Positions 17,240-26,305 of a DNA stretch of 64,000 nucleotides are shown here, piece by piece. The notes under the pieces were generated by a model that saw nothing but the letters and a program-made list of their open reading frames with translations, was not told the DNA's origin and searched no databases. The stretch covers positions 620,001 to 684,000 of the forward strand of contig JBMNNB010000001.1 in the NCBI GenBank assembly GCA_050953725.1, given 5' to 3'. Position 1 is the stretch's first letter. Every line of letters begins with the position of its first letter. The position numbers and the translations under genes were made by a program. This DNA is from DTU053 sp012520115 (GTDB taxonomy: Bacteria; Bacillota; Clostridia; Oscillospirales; Acutalibacteraceae).

Positions 17240-18139
17240 ATGATAGATTTAAACACCACCGCAAAAATAATACATGAGACGATTCTTCAGACCATGAAGG
17301 AGCTTACCTTCGAGCCCGTATATGAAAAGGGAGCGGACCGTAAGAACCCGCCGTTAAGAAAGCGTGACGACACTCATCTGATGCAGTATGACGGCGAGAA
17401 GGGCAAGCTGAGGGTGCTGTTCTCCGGCAATAAGGTCTTACTTCTTGCTGGCGCTGCGGACGCAGAGAGCGAGGACGACAGTGATTACAGCAAGCTCCTC
17501 ACGGCCTTTGTTGACTATGACGAATATACGGAGAAGGATATCCGCTCGACTGCAAATGATATCATAGAGGCCCTGCAGGAGAACTTCGGCATCAAGGCAC
17601 AACAGCGACAGAACACAAAGATGCCTGTTCCCGTATCCAGAACACAGGCCAAAAGCGGCGTTATGAGCTATAACCCTCTGACCCTTGCCAACAGGCTTCT
17701 GGCGGTTTATCCGGAGCTTAAAGAGATTTATAAGCAGAGTATCGAGGACTACGGCGAGTTTCTTGCCGAGGACTTCTTTATTAACCACGCCAACAAGCTG
17801 ATAATCGAAACGATAAACAAGAGCGACCCGCAGAAGATGAAAAAGCTGTTCGGCATCTTTAACGAGGTTTTCGAGGACGGCACAAACGAAACTCAGGGCG
17901 TTATAGCCGTTACCATTCTCGGCTCTCAGTACAACGACCCCGATTTCATGCAGAAGATAGTAGAGTACATGGAAGGCGGTCTGCTTGAAGCCGTTGTCGA
18001 GGTAAACAAATACCTTGAAAAGAACAAGGGCGCAAGACTCAGACTTGAAAAACCGCCTCTCTACAAGCCTAAGAGGGATAAAAAGGGCGGCATTATGGAC
18101 TTGCTTTTAGGCGGCGGCCAGTCCCCGCAGAATAAATAA
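17240..18139 (+). CDS. Hypothetical protein
   Basis: A 299-residue soluble protein that I do not recognise. There is no signal peptide or membrane helix. Two parts are visible: an N-terminal alpha/beta region (about residues 1-115) with an acidic loop AESEDDSD, and a helical C-terminal region (about 145-275) starting at MSYNPLTLANRLLAVYPELKE. A Lys- and Gly-rich tail follows, ending in GGIMDLLLGGGQ. The tail may be a short docking or membrane-touching segment (inference). AAGGAAATAA precedes the ATG. It is 23 bases after the sugar kinase and could share its transcript, ending at the terminator just downstream. Confidence 0.7.
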   Translation: MIDLNTTAKIIHETILQTMKELTFEPVYEKGADRKNPPLRKRDDTHLMQYDGEKGKLRVLFSGNKVLLLAGAADAESEDDSDYSKLLTAFVDYDEYTEKDIRSTANDIIEALQENFGIKAQQRQNTKMPVPVSRTQAKSGVMSYNPLTLANRLLAVYPELKEIYKQSIEDYGEFLAEDFFINHANKLIIETINKSDPQKMKKLFGIFNEVFEDGTNETQGVIAVTILGSQYNDPDFMQKIVEYMEGGLLEAVVEVNKYLEKNKGARLRLEKPPLYKPKRDKKGGIMDLLLGGGQSPQNK

Positions 18140-18142
18140 AAG

Positions 18143-18169
18143 AAAGGAGTGCAGAAAGCACTCCTTTTT
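18143..18169 (+). terminator. Intrinsic terminator after the kinase/hypothetical pair
   Basis: A 10-bp stem (AAAGGAGTGC with GCACTCCTTT, loop AGAAA) is followed by a T-run, three bases after the stop codon. Confidence 0.88.
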
Positions 18170-18185
18170 AATAAGGTGTGAGCTT

Positions 18186-19091
18186 ATGCTTTCAGAAAAT
18201 AAGATAAATATACTCCTCGGCACAGATTGGTTTGCGGACTGCGACGATGCGATAGCCGTCAGGCTCTTGACCCGCATGAGCAAAAGGGGAGCAGTCAATA
18301 TCTTAGGAATAGGAATAAACGCCTGCACCGAGTTGTCAGTCCCGTCCCTTGACGCCTTCTTAAAGTCGGAGGGCTGCCCAGATATAGAAATCGGCATTGA
18401 CAAGGAAGGCACGGATTTCCCGGGAAAAAATACTTATCAGCTTCGCTTAAGCTCTATGCCCGGCAGGCACAGAACAAACGATGAGTGTATTTCGGGCGTG
18501 CGGCTGTACAGAAAAGTCCTGAGCGGCGCAGACGGTAAAGTTGATATAGCCGAAATCGGCTTTCATAATATTCTGGCTTCATTACTTAAATCGCAGCCCG
18601 ATGATATTTCACCCCTTAGCGGCATTGAGCTGATAGAGAAGAAGGTAAACAAGCTCTGGCTCATGGCGGGCAAGTGGGACGACCTCGAAACAGGTAAAGA
18701 ATACAACTTCGCCGCAAACAAAAGGGCAAGAGAGGCATCCTCCTTCGTCTGCGAGTATTGGCCTACGGAAATAACCTTCTTAGGCTACGGGGTCGGTGAG
18801 AAGGTTCTGACAGGCGGAAAACTCAAGGACGGGGATGTCTTAAAGCATGTTCTGACTGACTACGGACATCCGAACGGCAGGTCCTCATGGGACCCGATGC
18901 TCGTGCTTTTAGCCTGTATCAATGACGAAGAAAAGGCGGGATACAGCGTCAAACGAGGCAGGGCAAGCCTTGACATTGACACAGGCTTCAATCACTTTGA
19001 CTTCGACGAAAAGGGCAGGCATTGCTTTGTGGTAAAAAAGTATGACGACAGCTATTATGCCGATATTATCGACGAAATAATTAAGAGCTAA
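18186..19091 (+). CDS. Nucleoside hydrolase-like protein
   Basis: A 301-residue protein resembling inosine/uridine-preferring nucleoside hydrolases, which cut N-glycosidic bonds of ribonucleosides with a bound calcium. The N-terminal GTDWFADCDDAIAV corresponds to the DxDxxxDD metal site with an altered spacing. LWLMAGKWDD and EYNFAANKRAREA match the conserved MGG..N and FN.xxD segments only loosely, and WDPMLVLLAC near residue 237 supplies the late Asp ligand. The divergence leaves substrate and activity open. It stands alone between two terminators. Confidence 0.7.
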   Translation: MLSENKINILLGTDWFADCDDAIAVRLLTRMSKRGAVNILGIGINACTELSVPSLDAFLKSEGCPDIEIGIDKEGTDFPGKNTYQLRLSSMPGRHRTNDECISGVRLYRKVLSGADGKVDIAEIGFHNILASLLKSQPDDISPLSGIELIEKKVNKLWLMAGKWDDLETGKEYNFAANKRAREASSFVCEYWPTEITFLGYGVGEKVLTGGKLKDGDVLKHVLTDYGHPNGRSSWDPMLVLLACINDEEKAGYSVKRGRASLDIDTGFNHFDFDEKGRHCFVVKKYDDSYYADIIDEIIKS

Positions 19092-19098
19092 TAATAAG

Positions 19099-19127
19099 AA
19101 AGCATCTATCCGAGGATAGATGCTTTT
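19099..19127 (+). terminator. Bidirectional terminator between converging genes
   Basis: AAAGCATCTATC pairs with GATAGATGCTTT around CGAG. T-runs flank both sides, so it can serve the nucleoside hydrolase gene on the plus strand and the PHP gene on the minus strand. Confidence 0.85.
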
Positions 19128-19145
19128 ACTGTTTATGTAACTAAA

Positions 19146-20618
19146 TTAAAACGGTTTAGAAATTCTGTCGTTTTCAAATACACTGTAACCTAAGGCGAAT
19201 TTCTTGAACAGCCAGATAATCGGATTGAATTTGAAAAGTATTATATCGATCATTGTTACAAGTGAACGAAGGAATGTAGAAACATCCTGTGTTACGGGAA
19301 CCTCGACAGGCTCGAACTCCTCACCCTCCACATTCAGTACGAAGGGCTGAGAGTAGCATATGCCGTTCTCGCCTGTGATGTAGAATCTTACATAGAGATA
19401 AGGCTCATCAAGCAGGTCATCGGAATGCAGGTCAAGTGTTGCAGTGCCGTCCGTAATGCCGCCCTCACGCAGAATGACATTGCCGTTTGAAACCCATGTA
19501 ATCTGATTGAAGTCTGTGCCTTCAATGGTAATTGTGTCATTGTCCTGGTCAACGGTTACACGGGTAACCATCGGGGTATTGTTTAAGAGGTAAAGCTCCT
19601 CGTCATAAACCCTCTGCTCGTCAAAGCCCGGAATCTCCGGCATGCCGTTAAGCTCAACGCCGTTGGAATAATGAGAAACGGCAAAGCAATGACCGTTCAC
19701 CATGCCGTAACGCAGGTTATCAAGGCTCAAATCCTCCATCATAACCATTGTATAGGCGTCATTTATAGACCTTTCGTTGTGTGAGTCGGAGAATGAGAAG
19801 CCCCAGGGAACAACGCCGTTCGGTATGGTCTTCTGCAGAATCTGGTCATAGAGGATTCTGTCGCAGCGGGTATGTGCGTCGGTTGCGCTGTTAATGCCCA
19901 TGCCGACGCTTGAGCCCTGATTGTCTATAAACAGACGGGCGAATTTATTGGCATAATAGTCGTCAATCTTCTTGCCCACATGGTTCTGGGTGTCCTTGTC
20001 TATGTATACATATTCGCCCACATGAGAGAGCATTGATATGCCGCCCGCCTCTTTAACGCCCTTTGAGGGGGTCTCATAGTCGCCGAATACACCTGCCAGG
20101 CCCTGACCGTAGTTTGCGAAATAGCCTGTCAGATGGGTATCGGCAATAGGAGTAGCCATATTAAGCTCTATTCCGAGGGGAACATCGAGCATGCCGTTTG
20201 CTTTTGTCCTTGTCTCGGAGGCAGCGGTTCCGTTCAGATATGCATTATAAGCTTCATCTGTCAGCGGAATGATGGGCGCCATCTTGGTTCTCTCGTACTT
20301 GACTAAGCGGATAAGGGGAACTAAATCGGGTGCCTTGTTCCAGCCCTTGTTCAATGTGCCGTGGTCGGTGAGAGCTACGATGTCATAGTCAAAATCATAG
20401 TGCATCTGTACGAACTGGTCGATTTTCAAAAAGCCGTCGCTTGCGTTCGTATGGGCGTGGGGCTGGAATTTGTATGCGCCCCATGTATCCCAGTCGACCT
20501 CTTCATACGGGTCTGTAATTATGTAATTCTTGCCGTCATTTGCGGCAAAAGCGCAGATAGAGAATGCCTGGAGTATCAAAACGATGCTAAGGGTTGTTGC
20601 CAACAGCTTCTTTTTCAT
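19146..20618 (-). CDS. Secreted PHP-domain phosphoesterase-like protein
   Basis: A 490-residue exported protein. A signal peptide (MKKKLLATTLS to about residue 25, AFA end) is followed by a PHP domain with metal-ligand motifs PHAHTNASDG near residue 53, ALTDHGTLN near 81, a His/Glu region around 160-205 and DSHNE near 280. A beta-rich segment (about 330-430) and a C-terminal hydrophobic, basic tail (about 445-490) follow. PHP domains hydrolyse phosphoesters; the natural substrate here is unknown. A GAGAGGAG site precedes the ATG. The tail with repeated Phe/Ile/Trp may anchor the protein to the membrane (inference). Confidence 0.75.
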   Translation of the reverse strand: MKKKLLATTLSIVLILQAFSICAFAANDGKNYIITDPYEEVDWDTWGAYKFQPHAHTNASDGFLKIDQFVQMHYDFDYDIVALTDHGTLNKGWNKAPDLVPLIRLVKYERTKMAPIIPLTDEAYNAYLNGTAASETRTKANGMLDVPLGIELNMATPIADTHLTGYFANYGQGLAGVFGDYETPSKGVKEAGGISMLSHVGEYVYIDKDTQNHVGKKIDDYYANKFARLFIDNQGSSVGMGINSATDAHTRCDRILYDQILQKTIPNGVVPWGFSFSDSHNERSINDAYTMVMMEDLSLDNLRYGMVNGHCFAVSHYSNGVELNGMPEIPGFDEQRVYDEELYLLNNTPMVTRVTVDQDNDTITIEGTDFNQITWVSNGNVILREGGITDGTATLDLHSDDLLDEPYLYVRFYITGENGICYSQPFVLNVEGEEFEPVEVPVTQDVSTFLRSLVTMIDIILFKFNPIIWLFKKFALGYSVFENDRISKPF

Positions 20619-20716
20619 TGAAATGCTCCTCTCTATTTTCTCACACCAAAAGTATATAATAGCCTGTCCGTTTATTCAATACGGAAAATAGCTCTGATTT
20701 TAAAGCTTTTATGAAC

Positions 20717-20741
20717 AAAAGCATAGCCAGAAGGGCTATGC
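20717..20741 (-). terminator. Terminator of the MTA salvage operon
   Basis: The perfect 8-bp stem GCATAGCC / GGCTATGC lies 13 bases after the mtnA stop. On the minus strand it is followed by TTTTGTTC. Confidence 0.8.
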
Positions 20742-20753
20742 CGTAGAAGAGAA

Positions 20754-21809
20754 TTATCTGCAGTCAAGGAATCGCTTGATTTCAGCCGGCGGGATTATGC
20801 CGTCGGGAGTGACAAACGCCGTAATCAGCTCTGCGGGTGTCACATCAAAGGCAGGGTTATAAACCAAGGCTTCGTCGGGCAGCTTTCTTTCGGTGTAGTG
20901 AAGCTCTCTTATTTCAAGCTCCGAACGCTCCTCTATTATTATGTCGTTGCCGCTTAAGCAGCACTTATCAAAGGTGGAAAAGGGAGCGCAGACATAAAAG
21001 GGGATGCCGAAATGCTTTGCGTTCACAGCCACGGAAAGAGTACCGATTTTGTTTGCAGTATCGCCGTTATATGCAATCCTGTCAGCACCGACGAAAACGG
21101 CGCTGATTTTGCCCTCAGACATAACCTTTGCTGCCATATTGTCGCAGATAACGGTCGTCTCGATGCCCGCTTTTGTCAGCTCGTATGCGGTCAGCCTTGC
21201 GCCCTGCAAGAGTGGGCGTGTCTCGTCCGCAAAGACACTTATTTTCTTACCCTGCTCGGCGGCAACATAGACGGGAGCAAGGGCCGTGCCGTATTTAACA
21301 GCGGCAAGACTTCCCGCATTACAATGGGTAAGCACAGTATCGCCGTCATTTAAGAGCTTAGCCCCGTGCTGACCTATCTTACTGCACATATCTATATCTT
21401 CATCGATGATTGAAAGAGCCTCATTTTTCAAAGCCTCTTTTGCATTTTCAATGCTTTCTTCTAAGGATTTTTCAAGAACAGAGCTCATTCTGTCAAGCGC
21501 CCAGAAGAGATTAACAGCCGTGGGCCTCGACTCTTTTAGCCTGTCCTTTATGCGTTCGGCCTGAGCCTTAAACTCCGAAACATCCGAAGTGTTGATTCTG
21601 TTTACAAGCACAGAAAAGCCCGCTGCGGCCGCAGCGCCGATAGCAGGGGCGCCCCTTACACGAAGCTTTTTAATCGCCTCAAATATGTCCTCAAGCTCAT
21701 TAAGATTCAAAAGCTTATACTCTAAAGGCAGCAGGGTCTGGTCAACTATTACAAGGCAGTTTTCCTCAGTATCGTAGGCTAAGGTTACGCCCTTTAAATC
21801 CTTAATCAT
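20754..21809 (-). CDS. mtnA: S-methyl-5-thioribose-1-phosphate isomerase
   Basis: MtnA converts 5-methylthioribose-1-phosphate to 5-methylthioribulose-1-phosphate. The 351-residue protein has the family's LRVRGAPAIGAAAAAG near residue 49, THCNAGSLAAVKYGTAL near 161 with the catalytic Cys, and VGADRIAYNGDTANKIGT near 238 with the catalytic Asp. It is an eIF2B-like fold of normal length. Its start overlaps the stop of the phosphorylase gene (ATGA-type overlap), so the two are translationally coupled. No downstream mtnB, mtnC or aldolase gene follows, so the fate of the product is not shown here. Confidence 0.95.
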   Translation of the reverse strand: MIKDLKGVTLAYDTEENCLVIVDQTLLPLEYKLLNLNELEDIFEAIKKLRVRGAPAIGAAAAAGFSVLVNRINTSDVSEFKAQAERIKDRLKESRPTAVNLFWALDRMSSVLEKSLEESIENAKEALKNEALSIIDEDIDMCSKIGQHGAKLLNDGDTVLTHCNAGSLAAVKYGTALAPVYVAAEQGKKISVFADETRPLLQGARLTAYELTKAGIETTVICDNMAAKVMSEGKISAVFVGADRIAYNGDTANKIGTLSVAVNAKHFGIPFYVCAPFSTFDKCCLSGNDIIIEERSELEIRELHYTERKLPDEALVYNPAFDVTPAELITAFVTPDGIIPPAEIKRFLDCR

Positions 21810-22618
21810 ATCTCACCAACTATTTGTTTAATAAGATTGCCCAAAACTTCGGAGCTTTTCCGGCCAATCTCGTTTACCTCTTCGCCCGATAGAGGTTTCC
21901 TGATTATTCCCGCAGCCTTGTTTGTAATAAGCGAAAAGCCCAGAACCTCCAGCCCGCAGTGCGCCGCAGTAATCACTTCAAACACCGTTGACATGCCGAC
22001 GGCGTCTGCCCCTAAGGTGCGGTAGGCACGGATTTCGGCGGGCGTTTCAAAGCACGGCCCCGTCACGCCGATATACACGCCCTCTCTGAGCGTTATGCCG
22101 ACATTATCAGCCGCAGCCCTCGCAATTTCCTGAAGGCGGGGCGTATAGGCAAAGGTCATATCATTGAACCTCGGGCCGAAGCAATCAAGATTTTTACCTA
22201 TAAGAGGATTCGTGCCGGTCATGTTGATATGGTCTGTAATCATCATAATATCGCCCACATCAAAGCCCTCGTTTATACCGCCGGCGGCATTTGTGACAAT
22301 CAGGGTTTTCACGCCGAGTTCACGAAGTAATCTAATCGGAAAAACAATGTCCTCTGCTTTATGTCCCTCATAGAAATGCAGCCTGCCCTGCATGCAGACA
22401 ATTTCCTTACCGCCGAGCTTGCCGAATACAAGCCTGCCCTTGTGACCGGGAGCGGTCGAGAGCGGAAAGGCGGGAATGTCGCAGTAATCGAGGAAAACAG
22501 CGTCCTCAATTGCTTCTGCCAGGCGGTTGAGCCCCGAGCCGAGTATAATGCCTATCTGCGGCCTCAGTGCCGTTTTGGTTTCAATATAGCCCTTTGCGGC
22601 CTTAATAAGTTCGAGCAT
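21806..22618 (-). CDS. Purine nucleoside phosphorylase, 6-oxopurine type
   Basis: A 270-residue trimeric-type nucleoside phosphorylase. Phosphate-site motifs IILGSGLN and PGHKGRLVFG, MQGRLHFYEGH and NAAGGIN are present. The purine site carries Glu in CFETPAEIR and Asn in LITNKAAG, the pair that selects 6-oxopurines (inosine, guanosine) rather than adenosine or MTA in this family. In this operon the likely substrate is methylthioinosine, giving methylthioribose-1-phosphate and hypoxanthine; inosine/guanosine cleavage remains possible. The second ATG (MLELIK) is chosen because AAGGA lies 9 bases upstream. It overlaps mtnA downstream. Confidence 0.88.
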   Translation of the reverse strand: MLELIKAAKGYIETKTALRPQIGIILGSGLNRLAEAIEDAVFLDYCDIPAFPLSTAPGHKGRLVFGKLGGKEIVCMQGRLHFYEGHKAEDIVFPIRLLRELGVKTLIVTNAAGGINEGFDVGDIMMITDHINMTGTNPLIGKNLDCFGPRFNDMTFAYTPRLQEIARAAADNVGITLREGVYIGVTGPCFETPAEIRAYRTLGADAVGMSTVFEVITAAHCGLEVLGFSLITNKAAGIIRKPLSGEEVNEIGRKSSEVLGNLIKQIVGEI

Positions 22619-22634
22619 ATACATACATCCTTAA

Positions 22635-23939
22635 CTATTTCAGTTCCGAGATTATTCTTCTGACCGAGCCTTCGGCCTCATATTTGACCTTTTCAATATC
22701 TATCGAGTAGTACTCGTAATTATGGTAAAGTATCCTGCCGTCGACCATTGTCAGCACATTTTCCCCGCCGGAGAGGGCATAGACAAGATTGCTCGCAATA
22801 TCGGTCGTGGGGAACATATTCGGGCAGTCGGTGTCAATCATCCTCAGGTCCGCCCTGAAGCCTTGCTTTATCACACCTGTGTCAAGCCTGTCCTGAGCGA
22901 CTGCACCGTTTATTGTCGCCGCTTTAAGACAGTCGGTGTACTTAATTGCGGCAGCGTCCTCAAATGCGGCCTTATAGATAATTGAGAGCAAATACAAGTC
23001 CTTTTGCATATTTAGGTTGTTGCTGCTTGCGGCTCCGTCTGTGCCGAGGCAGATATTAATGCCTTTTTCTATCATCTTAGGCACGGGGGCAAAGCCGCTT
23101 GCCAGCTTCATATTGCTTGCGGGGTTCAGGGCAGGGGATACAGCGTATTCCTTCAGGATATCTAAATCATCATTCTCCACATACACGCAGTGGGCGGCTG
23201 TGGTTCTGACATCGAAAAGTCCCGCATCAGCAAAGTATTTTGCCGGAGTCTTGCCGTGTCGGGCCTTGCACTCCTCATGCTCCTTTTTCGTCTCGGAAAG
23301 GTGAATGTGCGCTCCGAGCCCCTTTTCCTTTGCATATTCGGCGGTAGCCCTGACTGCCCTTTCGGTTGAGGTATATTCACCGTGAACGGCTATTTCAAAT
23401 GTGATATTCTCCGCATCCTTGAACTCGCTCATAAACTCGTTCAATTCCTTATGGGCGGGCATGTTTTTTTCGTCGCTTTCGCTAAAGCAGAAAACCGGCA
23501 CGGACAGATTGCATTTAATGCCCGACTCATATACTGCCCTTGCGGTAGCCGAGCCGAACATATACATATCCGAAAATGAAACGGTGCCGAAGCGAAGCAT
23601 CTCCGCCGCAGCAAGCATTACGCCGTTATATACATCCTGCTCTATAAGCCTTGCCTCAAAGGGGAAAATTTTATCATGCAGCCAACTGTGAAGTGGCAGG
23701 TTCTCTGCATAGCCTCTTAATATAGTCATCGCCGCATGGGAGTGCAGATTGAAAAAGCCGGGCGAAAGCAGCTTCCCGCTGCCGTATATTTCACTGTCGT
23801 ATTTTGCTTCAGGACAAGTGGCGCCGATATAATCTATTACACCGCCCTTGACCCCTACAAACATATTGCGCTCGACTTCAAAGCGGTCGTTCAGTATATC
23901 TATGTTCTTGAAAATAACGGACGCTTTTTCAACACTCAT
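22635..23939 (-). CDS. mtaD: Methylthioadenosine/S-adenosylhomocysteine deaminase
   Basis: An amidohydrolase of the MTA/SAH deaminase type, 434 residues. The metal motif HSHAAMTILRG near residue 66, the LPLHSWL segment, HLSETKKE near 207, TAAHCVYV near 236 and GTDGAASSNNLNM near 283 are all characteristic of this subgroup. It deaminates 5'-methylthioadenosine to methylthioinosine and SAH to S-inosylhomocysteine. It is the first gene of a three-gene operon with a 6-oxopurine phosphorylase and mtnA, which makes MTA the most likely physiological substrate. GGGGG lies about 10 bases before the ATG, and a good promoter precedes it. Confidence 0.9.
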   Translation of the reverse strand: MSVEKASVIFKNIDILNDRFEVERNMFVGVKGGVIDYIGATCPEAKYDSEIYGSGKLLSPGFFNLHSHAAMTILRGYAENLPLHSWLHDKIFPFEARLIEQDVYNGVMLAAAEMLRFGTVSFSDMYMFGSATARAVYESGIKCNLSVPVFCFSESDEKNMPAHKELNEFMSEFKDAENITFEIAVHGEYTSTERAVRATAEYAKEKGLGAHIHLSETKKEHEECKARHGKTPAKYFADAGLFDVRTTAAHCVYVENDDLDILKEYAVSPALNPASNMKLASGFAPVPKMIEKGINICLGTDGAASSNNLNMQKDLYLLSIIYKAAFEDAAAIKYTDCLKAATINGAVAQDRLDTGVIKQGFRADLRMIDTDCPNMFPTTDIASNLVYALSGGENVLTMVDGRILYHNYEYYSIDIEKVKYEAEGSVRRIISELK

Positions 23940-23973
23940 CTTTTCGTTTCCCCCTGTGCAAAAGGTTCAGATA

Positions 23974-24002
23974 ATTCTATCACAGGCTGAATTTAAATTC
24001 AA
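23974..24002 (-). promoter_or_regulatory. Promoter of the MTA salvage operon
   Basis: On the minus strand: TTGAAT, a 17-base spacer ending TGTGA (extended -10), then TAGAAT, about 35 bases before the deaminase ATG. No SAM riboswitch is visible in the short leader. Confidence 0.65.
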
Positions 24003-24013
24003 TCGGAGCCAAA

Positions 24014-24043
24014 CAAAAAGGGTGGAATCCTCTGACTCCACCC
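24014..24043 (-). terminator. Terminator of the PAP2 gene
   Basis: A stem GGGTGGA / TCCACCC with a 10-base loop lies 7 bases after the PAP2 stop on the minus strand and is followed by TTTTTG. Confidence 0.82.
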
Positions 24044-24050
24044 GTTATTA

Positions 24051-24662
24051 TTATACATTTGCCGGTGTCTCTTCCGGTGTTTCCGGACTTGCGGCTTTCT
24101 TTGCTTTTCTCTTTGCTATTGCCTTGTAAATCAAATCGACAATCAGGCAGCCGAGCAGACCGTAAATAATGCCCACAACAATTCCAACAAGAATATCGGT
24201 GCAATAGTGTACATGGACATATATACGGGAGAAGGCTATCAGGGAGGCAAGCACCAAAGCCGGTATTCCGAACTTCTTATTTGCCCTCATAAGCGGCACA
24301 ACGGAAAGGAAGGAGGAGGTTGTGTGACCTGACGGGAAGGAGAAGTCGTCGGGACGTGGTATAATTTCGGGATAGATGAAATTTGTCCAGCCGGTATAGT
24401 CAAAGGGTCTCGGCCTTTCGATTAAGGGCTTGAGTATATTATCGTTGACTACGAGTGTAATAATAAGTCCCGCAGCCATCATAAAGCCGTATTTGCGATA
24501 CTTCTTGGTAATCAGCAGAATGACGGCAATAATAATCCAGATCAAGCCTCCGTCGCCGAGCGTTGTTATAAACTTCATAACCGGGTGCAGAATAGCATCA
24601 TTCCATATGTATTTTTCAATAAACTGAAAAACAGCAAGGTCAAAGTTATAAATAGCCTCCAT
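24051..24662 (-). CDS. PAP2-family membrane phosphatase
   Basis: A 203-residue integral membrane phosphatase of the PAP2 superfamily. The three catalytic motifs are visible: KPLIERPRP near residue 93, PSGHTTSS near 124, and SRIYVHVHYCTD near 166 with the catalytic His. Several membrane helices surround them, and a charged Pro/Glu tail ends the protein. Likely substrates are lipid phosphates such as undecaprenyl pyrophosphate or phosphatidic acid; the sequence does not decide. GGAGG precedes the ATG. It is transcribed alone. Confidence 0.88.
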   Translation of the reverse strand: MEAIYNFDLAVFQFIEKYIWNDAILHPVMKFITTLGDGGLIWIIIAVILLITKKYRKYGFMMAAGLIITLVVNDNILKPLIERPRPFDYTGWTNFIYPEIIPRPDDFSFPSGHTTSSFLSVVPLMRANKKFGIPALVLASLIAFSRIYVHVHYCTDILVGIVVGIIYGLLGCLIVDLIYKAIAKRKAKKAASPETPEETPANV

Positions 24663-24887
24663 AATATCCTCCGTAAATTTAATTTGTCGCAGAAACCGAA
24701 ATTTGTTTAAGACTTAAAATCATATTCAATAATAATACAAAACGTACATATAGTCAAGAAACAAGCAAGACTCTGGAAACAAACAACGTAAAATATTGTT
24801 AAATAAAGCCTTTCATGTTATTATGCAAATAATGGGTATAATAAATACCGAATTAATATGTCTATGTTACCTTTTGGAGATGATATT

Positions 24888-26270
24888 TTGCTGAATGATT
24901 TACTGAAAAACCATATTTCAGGCATACCGGAGCATGCGGAATTAAGAGCGCAGATTAACACAAACAGGGGAGTTTCCATAGTCAGCGGAAACCTTGTGTC
25001 AAATATCCGCTCGGAAAGCTCCGGAGTGAGTGCAAGAGTATATAAGAACGGCGTCTGGGGCTTTGCAGCAAAGGGCGAATATTCGGACGAGGCTATAAAG
25101 GACGTCCTTAACGCCGCAAGGAATAATGCGGACTTCCTCAATACACATGCAGGCAGGGGCAAGCCGCCTCTTGTCGGCGTTCAGCCGCCCAATAACCCTC
25201 TTAAAAGGGACTTCATCGATGTTCCCCAGAGCGCATATATTGACTTTTGCAGGCAGCTTGACGACTATATCGCCACCAAATACACAAATCTTGCAAGCCG
25301 CACCGTAATGGCAAGGGCGGACAGCATGGAAAAGCTCCTTTACGTAAGCGACGGCGGCTTCTCCCACGCCATAATGCCCCGTGCCTATATCTATGTCATT
25401 CTCTCTGCGGAAACTGCCGACGGCGACACGGTAGAGCTGTTTGAGGTTATAAACGGCGGCGAGGGCTATTTCAGCGAGCTTTATAACAACATCGATGAAT
25501 GTTATAAGGAAATTGATAACCTCTATGAAGAGCTTATGAAGAAAAGAGAGGGTATATTCCCCAACGCAGGCGTTAGCGAAGTGGTTCTTGACGCAGCCCT
25601 TGCGGGCATGCTGGCGCATGAGGCTGTCGGACATACGGTTGAGGCGGACCTTGTAATGGCAGGCTCCGTAGCATCTAAGAATCTCGGCAGGGAAGTAGCC
25701 TCCGAAAAGATTACGATGATAGACTTTGCCCACACAGCCTTGGGCGAGAAAGCTCCGCTGCCCCTGTATGTGGACGAGGAGGGCACCCCCTGCGAGGATG
25801 CGGTGCTAATTAAGAACGGCATACTTGTCGGCTATATGCACGACAGGGAGAGCGCAATGCACTTTGAAGTAAAGCCCACGGGCAATGCGAGGGCACACAA
25901 GTTCTCCGACGAGCCGCTTATCAGAATGAGAAACACGGCTATTTTGCCCGGCAAGGACAAGCTGTCGGATCTGATTGCCTCAATCGATAACGGCTATTAT
26001 CTTACAAGAACCCAGAACGGACAGGCCGATACGACCGGCGAGTTCATGTTCGGCATAACAATGGGCTATGAAATCAAGAACGGCAAGCTCGGCAGGGCAT
26101 TAAGGGATACCACTATCTCCGGCGTTGCCTTTGAGATGCTTAAAACGGTCGATATGATTTCGGACGAGATGGTCTGGAGCTCATCGGGCTATTGCGGCAA
26201 AAAGCAGCTTATGCCCGTTTCAATGGGCGGCCCGTCCTTAAAGTGCAAGGTGAATATAGGCGGCAGATAA
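24888..26270 (+). CDS. tldD: TldD-family metallopeptidase subunit
   Basis: TldD is the catalytic subunit of the TldD-TldE (PmbA) protease complex, known in E. coli for microcin B17 leader processing and CcdA degradation. The protein is about 460 residues and contains the zinc motif HEAVGH (in LAHEAVGHTVEADLV near residue 247), DEEGTPCEDAVLIKNG, and GRARxxNARAH-like (PTGNARAHKFSDEP) and NGQADTTGEFMFG segments of the family. The start is taken as a TTG with GGAG 8 bases upstream; an ATG 30 bases earlier has no ribosome binding site. It is followed by its partner gene after 35 bases. The target peptide in this organism is unknown. Confidence 0.92.
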   Translation: MLNDLLKNHISGIPEHAELRAQINTNRGVSIVSGNLVSNIRSESSGVSARVYKNGVWGFAAKGEYSDEAIKDVLNAARNNADFLNTHAGRGKPPLVGVQPPNNPLKRDFIDVPQSAYIDFCRQLDDYIATKYTNLASRTVMARADSMEKLLYVSDGGFSHAIMPRAYIYVILSAETADGDTVELFEVINGGEGYFSELYNNIDECYKEIDNLYEELMKKREGIFPNAGVSEVVLDAALAGMLAHEAVGHTVEADLVMAGSVASKNLGREVASEKITMIDFAHTALGEKAPLPLYVDEEGTPCEDAVLIKNGILVGYMHDRESAMHFEVKPTGNARAHKFSDEPLIRMRNTAILPGKDKLSDLIASIDNGYYLTRTQNGQADTTGEFMFGITMGYEIKNGKLGRALRDTTISGVAFEMLKTVDMISDEMVWSSSGYCGKKQLMPVSMGGPSLKCKVNIGGR

Positions 26271-26305
26271 GCTGCCCTTAGCGTCATTATGAAAGGAATG
26301 TCTTT

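Noticed and set aside
24999..25733. 244-codon minus-strand frame over tldD
   Set aside because: It is antisense to a well-supported tldD carrying HEAVGH; no family features.
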